Source: Limnephilus marmoratus
Taxonomy: Eukaryota; Arthropoda; Insecta; Trichoptera; Limnephilidae
Direction of reading: 5' to 3'
DNA: 64,000 bases
NCBI GenBank assembly: GCA_917880885.1
Contig: OU862918.1
Location: forward strand, 28,915,988-28,979,987
Shown here piece by piece: positions 63,153 to 64,000 of this stretch. The number at the start of each line of letters is the position of its first letter. Within the stretch, counting starts at the first letter, position 1. The translations under genes and the position numbers were made by a program. The notes below the pieces were generated by a model. The model did not search any database and had not been told where the DNA came from. It worked only from the letters and a program-made list of their open reading frames with translations.

Positions 63153-63590
63153 AGGACACTTGTAATCACACAAAAAGTAAGGCAAATTTAATTTTCAGTT
63201 TTCAATTTCTGAGACTTTGTGTTATGGTGAGCATCTGGGAGAACGTACACGTTTCATATAAACTACAGTAGAATCATTTTAAAGAGATTCTTGCTTGTGT
63301 ACTAGTGTTCTGTATCGTAGGACTACTGCGGGGTAGTAGGGGCCGCGGGCAGGAGTTTTAAATTATTTTGAACCACTACCGATGTGCTGAAATGCATTGA
63401 AACGTGCCCACTTTAAAATGATAATTGAATCAACCGCTTCAGCGGTAGCGAGTGGACGTATTGTATCGAGAAATTATATTACTGAAAGTGTTACGTCCTT
63501 CAAATTATTTGGAGGGAGTGAGATAGAGAGCAGTAGCAAGTTTTGCCGGGAGTTAGGTGGTCCGCGGGGCGGCCACAAGCTTAACCCATT

Positions 63591-64000
63591 ATGGACGTGC
63601 TGTCGATAATAGAAAACATAAAATCAGAAATTTCAAATATTTCTACGGTAAAGGACTCGAAGGCAAAAAGTAATCTGGAATTAAATATAAAACTACTAGA
63701 AGAAAAATGGACTCAGGAAAAAATATCTTTACAAAACGAGATTGTTTGTCTCCAGTCAAAACTAATCGAAAAATTAGAAAAAAAAATCGAGAATACGAGT
63801 AATTTTGAAAAAAAAACATACGCAAGTTGTCTCAAAGTAATCCCGGAATCCAAATTCTCATTGATCATCAAAGGTGAAAATGCGAACATGACATCGGATG
63901 CTATTAAAGAACAAATCGTAAAGAAAATTAAAATAGCAAACTTGGGTATCGCAGTAAATGGAATACGAAAAGCCTCGCAAAATAAATTAATTATATCTTG
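63591..64000 (+). CDS. LINE ORF1-like protein, 5' part (runs off the window)
   Basis: An ATG at 63,591 (MDVLSIIENIKSEISNI) opens a frame that stays open to the last base, about 136 codons. The N-terminal 90 residues are Lys/Glu-rich and coiled-coil-like (IKLLEEKWTQEKISLQNEI, LIEKLEKKIENTSNFEKK). Next comes TYASCLKV, then a beta-alpha stretch (SKFSLIIKGENANMTSDAIK, ANLGIAVNGIRKASQNKLII) like the fold preceding zinc knuckles in jockey/R1-type ORF1 proteins. GC-richer sequence upstream (63.3-63.59 kb) would be its 5' UTR. A host coiled-coil protein is the less likely alternative. Confidence 0.6.
   Translation, partial: MDVLSIIENIKSEISNISTVKDSKAKSNLELNIKLLEEKWTQEKISLQNEIVCLQSKLIEKLEKKIENTSNFEKKTYASCLKVIPESKFSLIIKGENANMTSDAIKEQIVKKIKIANLGIAVNGIRKASQNKLIIS

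Overview
The window looks like nuclear DNA from an insect or a close arthropod relative. It is AT-rich and packed with transposons. The one host gene has short coding exons split by very large introns with canonical GT/AG ends. Short TTAGG-type runs, insect-style mariner, hAT, Harbinger, Helitron, Gypsy and non-LTR elements, and tRNA-derived SINE-like repeats all fit this. I saw no bacterial operons, CRISPR array or rRNA. The order of insect is not decidable from what I can read.

Host gene. A multi-exon gene on the minus strand runs from about 31.1 kb down to 10.26 kb. Twelve exons join with compatible splice phases into 1,257 codons including the stop. The N-terminal part is a protein-kinase fold (alpha-C/beta-4 region with RHPNILLLMG, an APE motif, a DVYSL motif) whose catalytic residues are gone: the beta-3 Lys position reads VTVR, HRD reads HTA, and DFG reads CGF. 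The long acidic, Ser-rich tail and overall size resemble the pseudokinase TEX14 of germ-cell intercellular bridges. That name is an inference. A further 292-codon Ser-rich exon (45.48-46.36 kb) on the same strand may belong to the same gene across a roughly 14-kb intron, or to another gene.

Transposon landscape. 0.9-2.3 kb: a YqaJ-type nuclease-domain pseudogene. 2.86-5.98 kb: a large palindromic element whose roughly 0.5-kb arms enclose a broken transposon-type gene. 6.1 and 8.2 kb: Helitron-like short elements. 12-14.9 kb: a non-LTR retrotransposon fragment split by an 8-bp-TSD DNA element. 14.9-15.9 kb: a mariner deletion derivative. 16.07-16.8 kb: a Harbinger-like element with a MADF-domain relic. 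16.9 and 58.8 kb: a short TIR family with perfect 8-bp TSDs. 19.4-24.5 kb (an intron): a palindromic MITE, inverted SINE-like copies, a degenerate mariner and a long-TIR MITE. 31.9-35.75 kb: three hAT-type elements. 37.3-38.1 kb: another mariner derivative. 39.7-44.9 kb: an apparently intact Gypsy element with equal-length LTRs and a 5-bp TSD, inside a LINE 3' fragment. 48.05-48.5 kb: two Harbinger-type MITEs sharing one TTA. 52-54.8 kb: a 5'-truncated LINE with a long poly(A). 56-60.3 kb: TIR elements with internal motif arrays and nested insertions. The window ends inside a LINE ORF1-like reading frame.

Nested insertions give internal proof of several boundaries, because removing an element plus one TSD restores the interrupted sequence or reading frame. 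Nothing here looks like a cooperating gene cluster. The most distinctive contents are the pseudokinase gene, the palindromic gene-bearing element at 2.9-6.0 kb, and the exactly bounded but unclassified TIR families.
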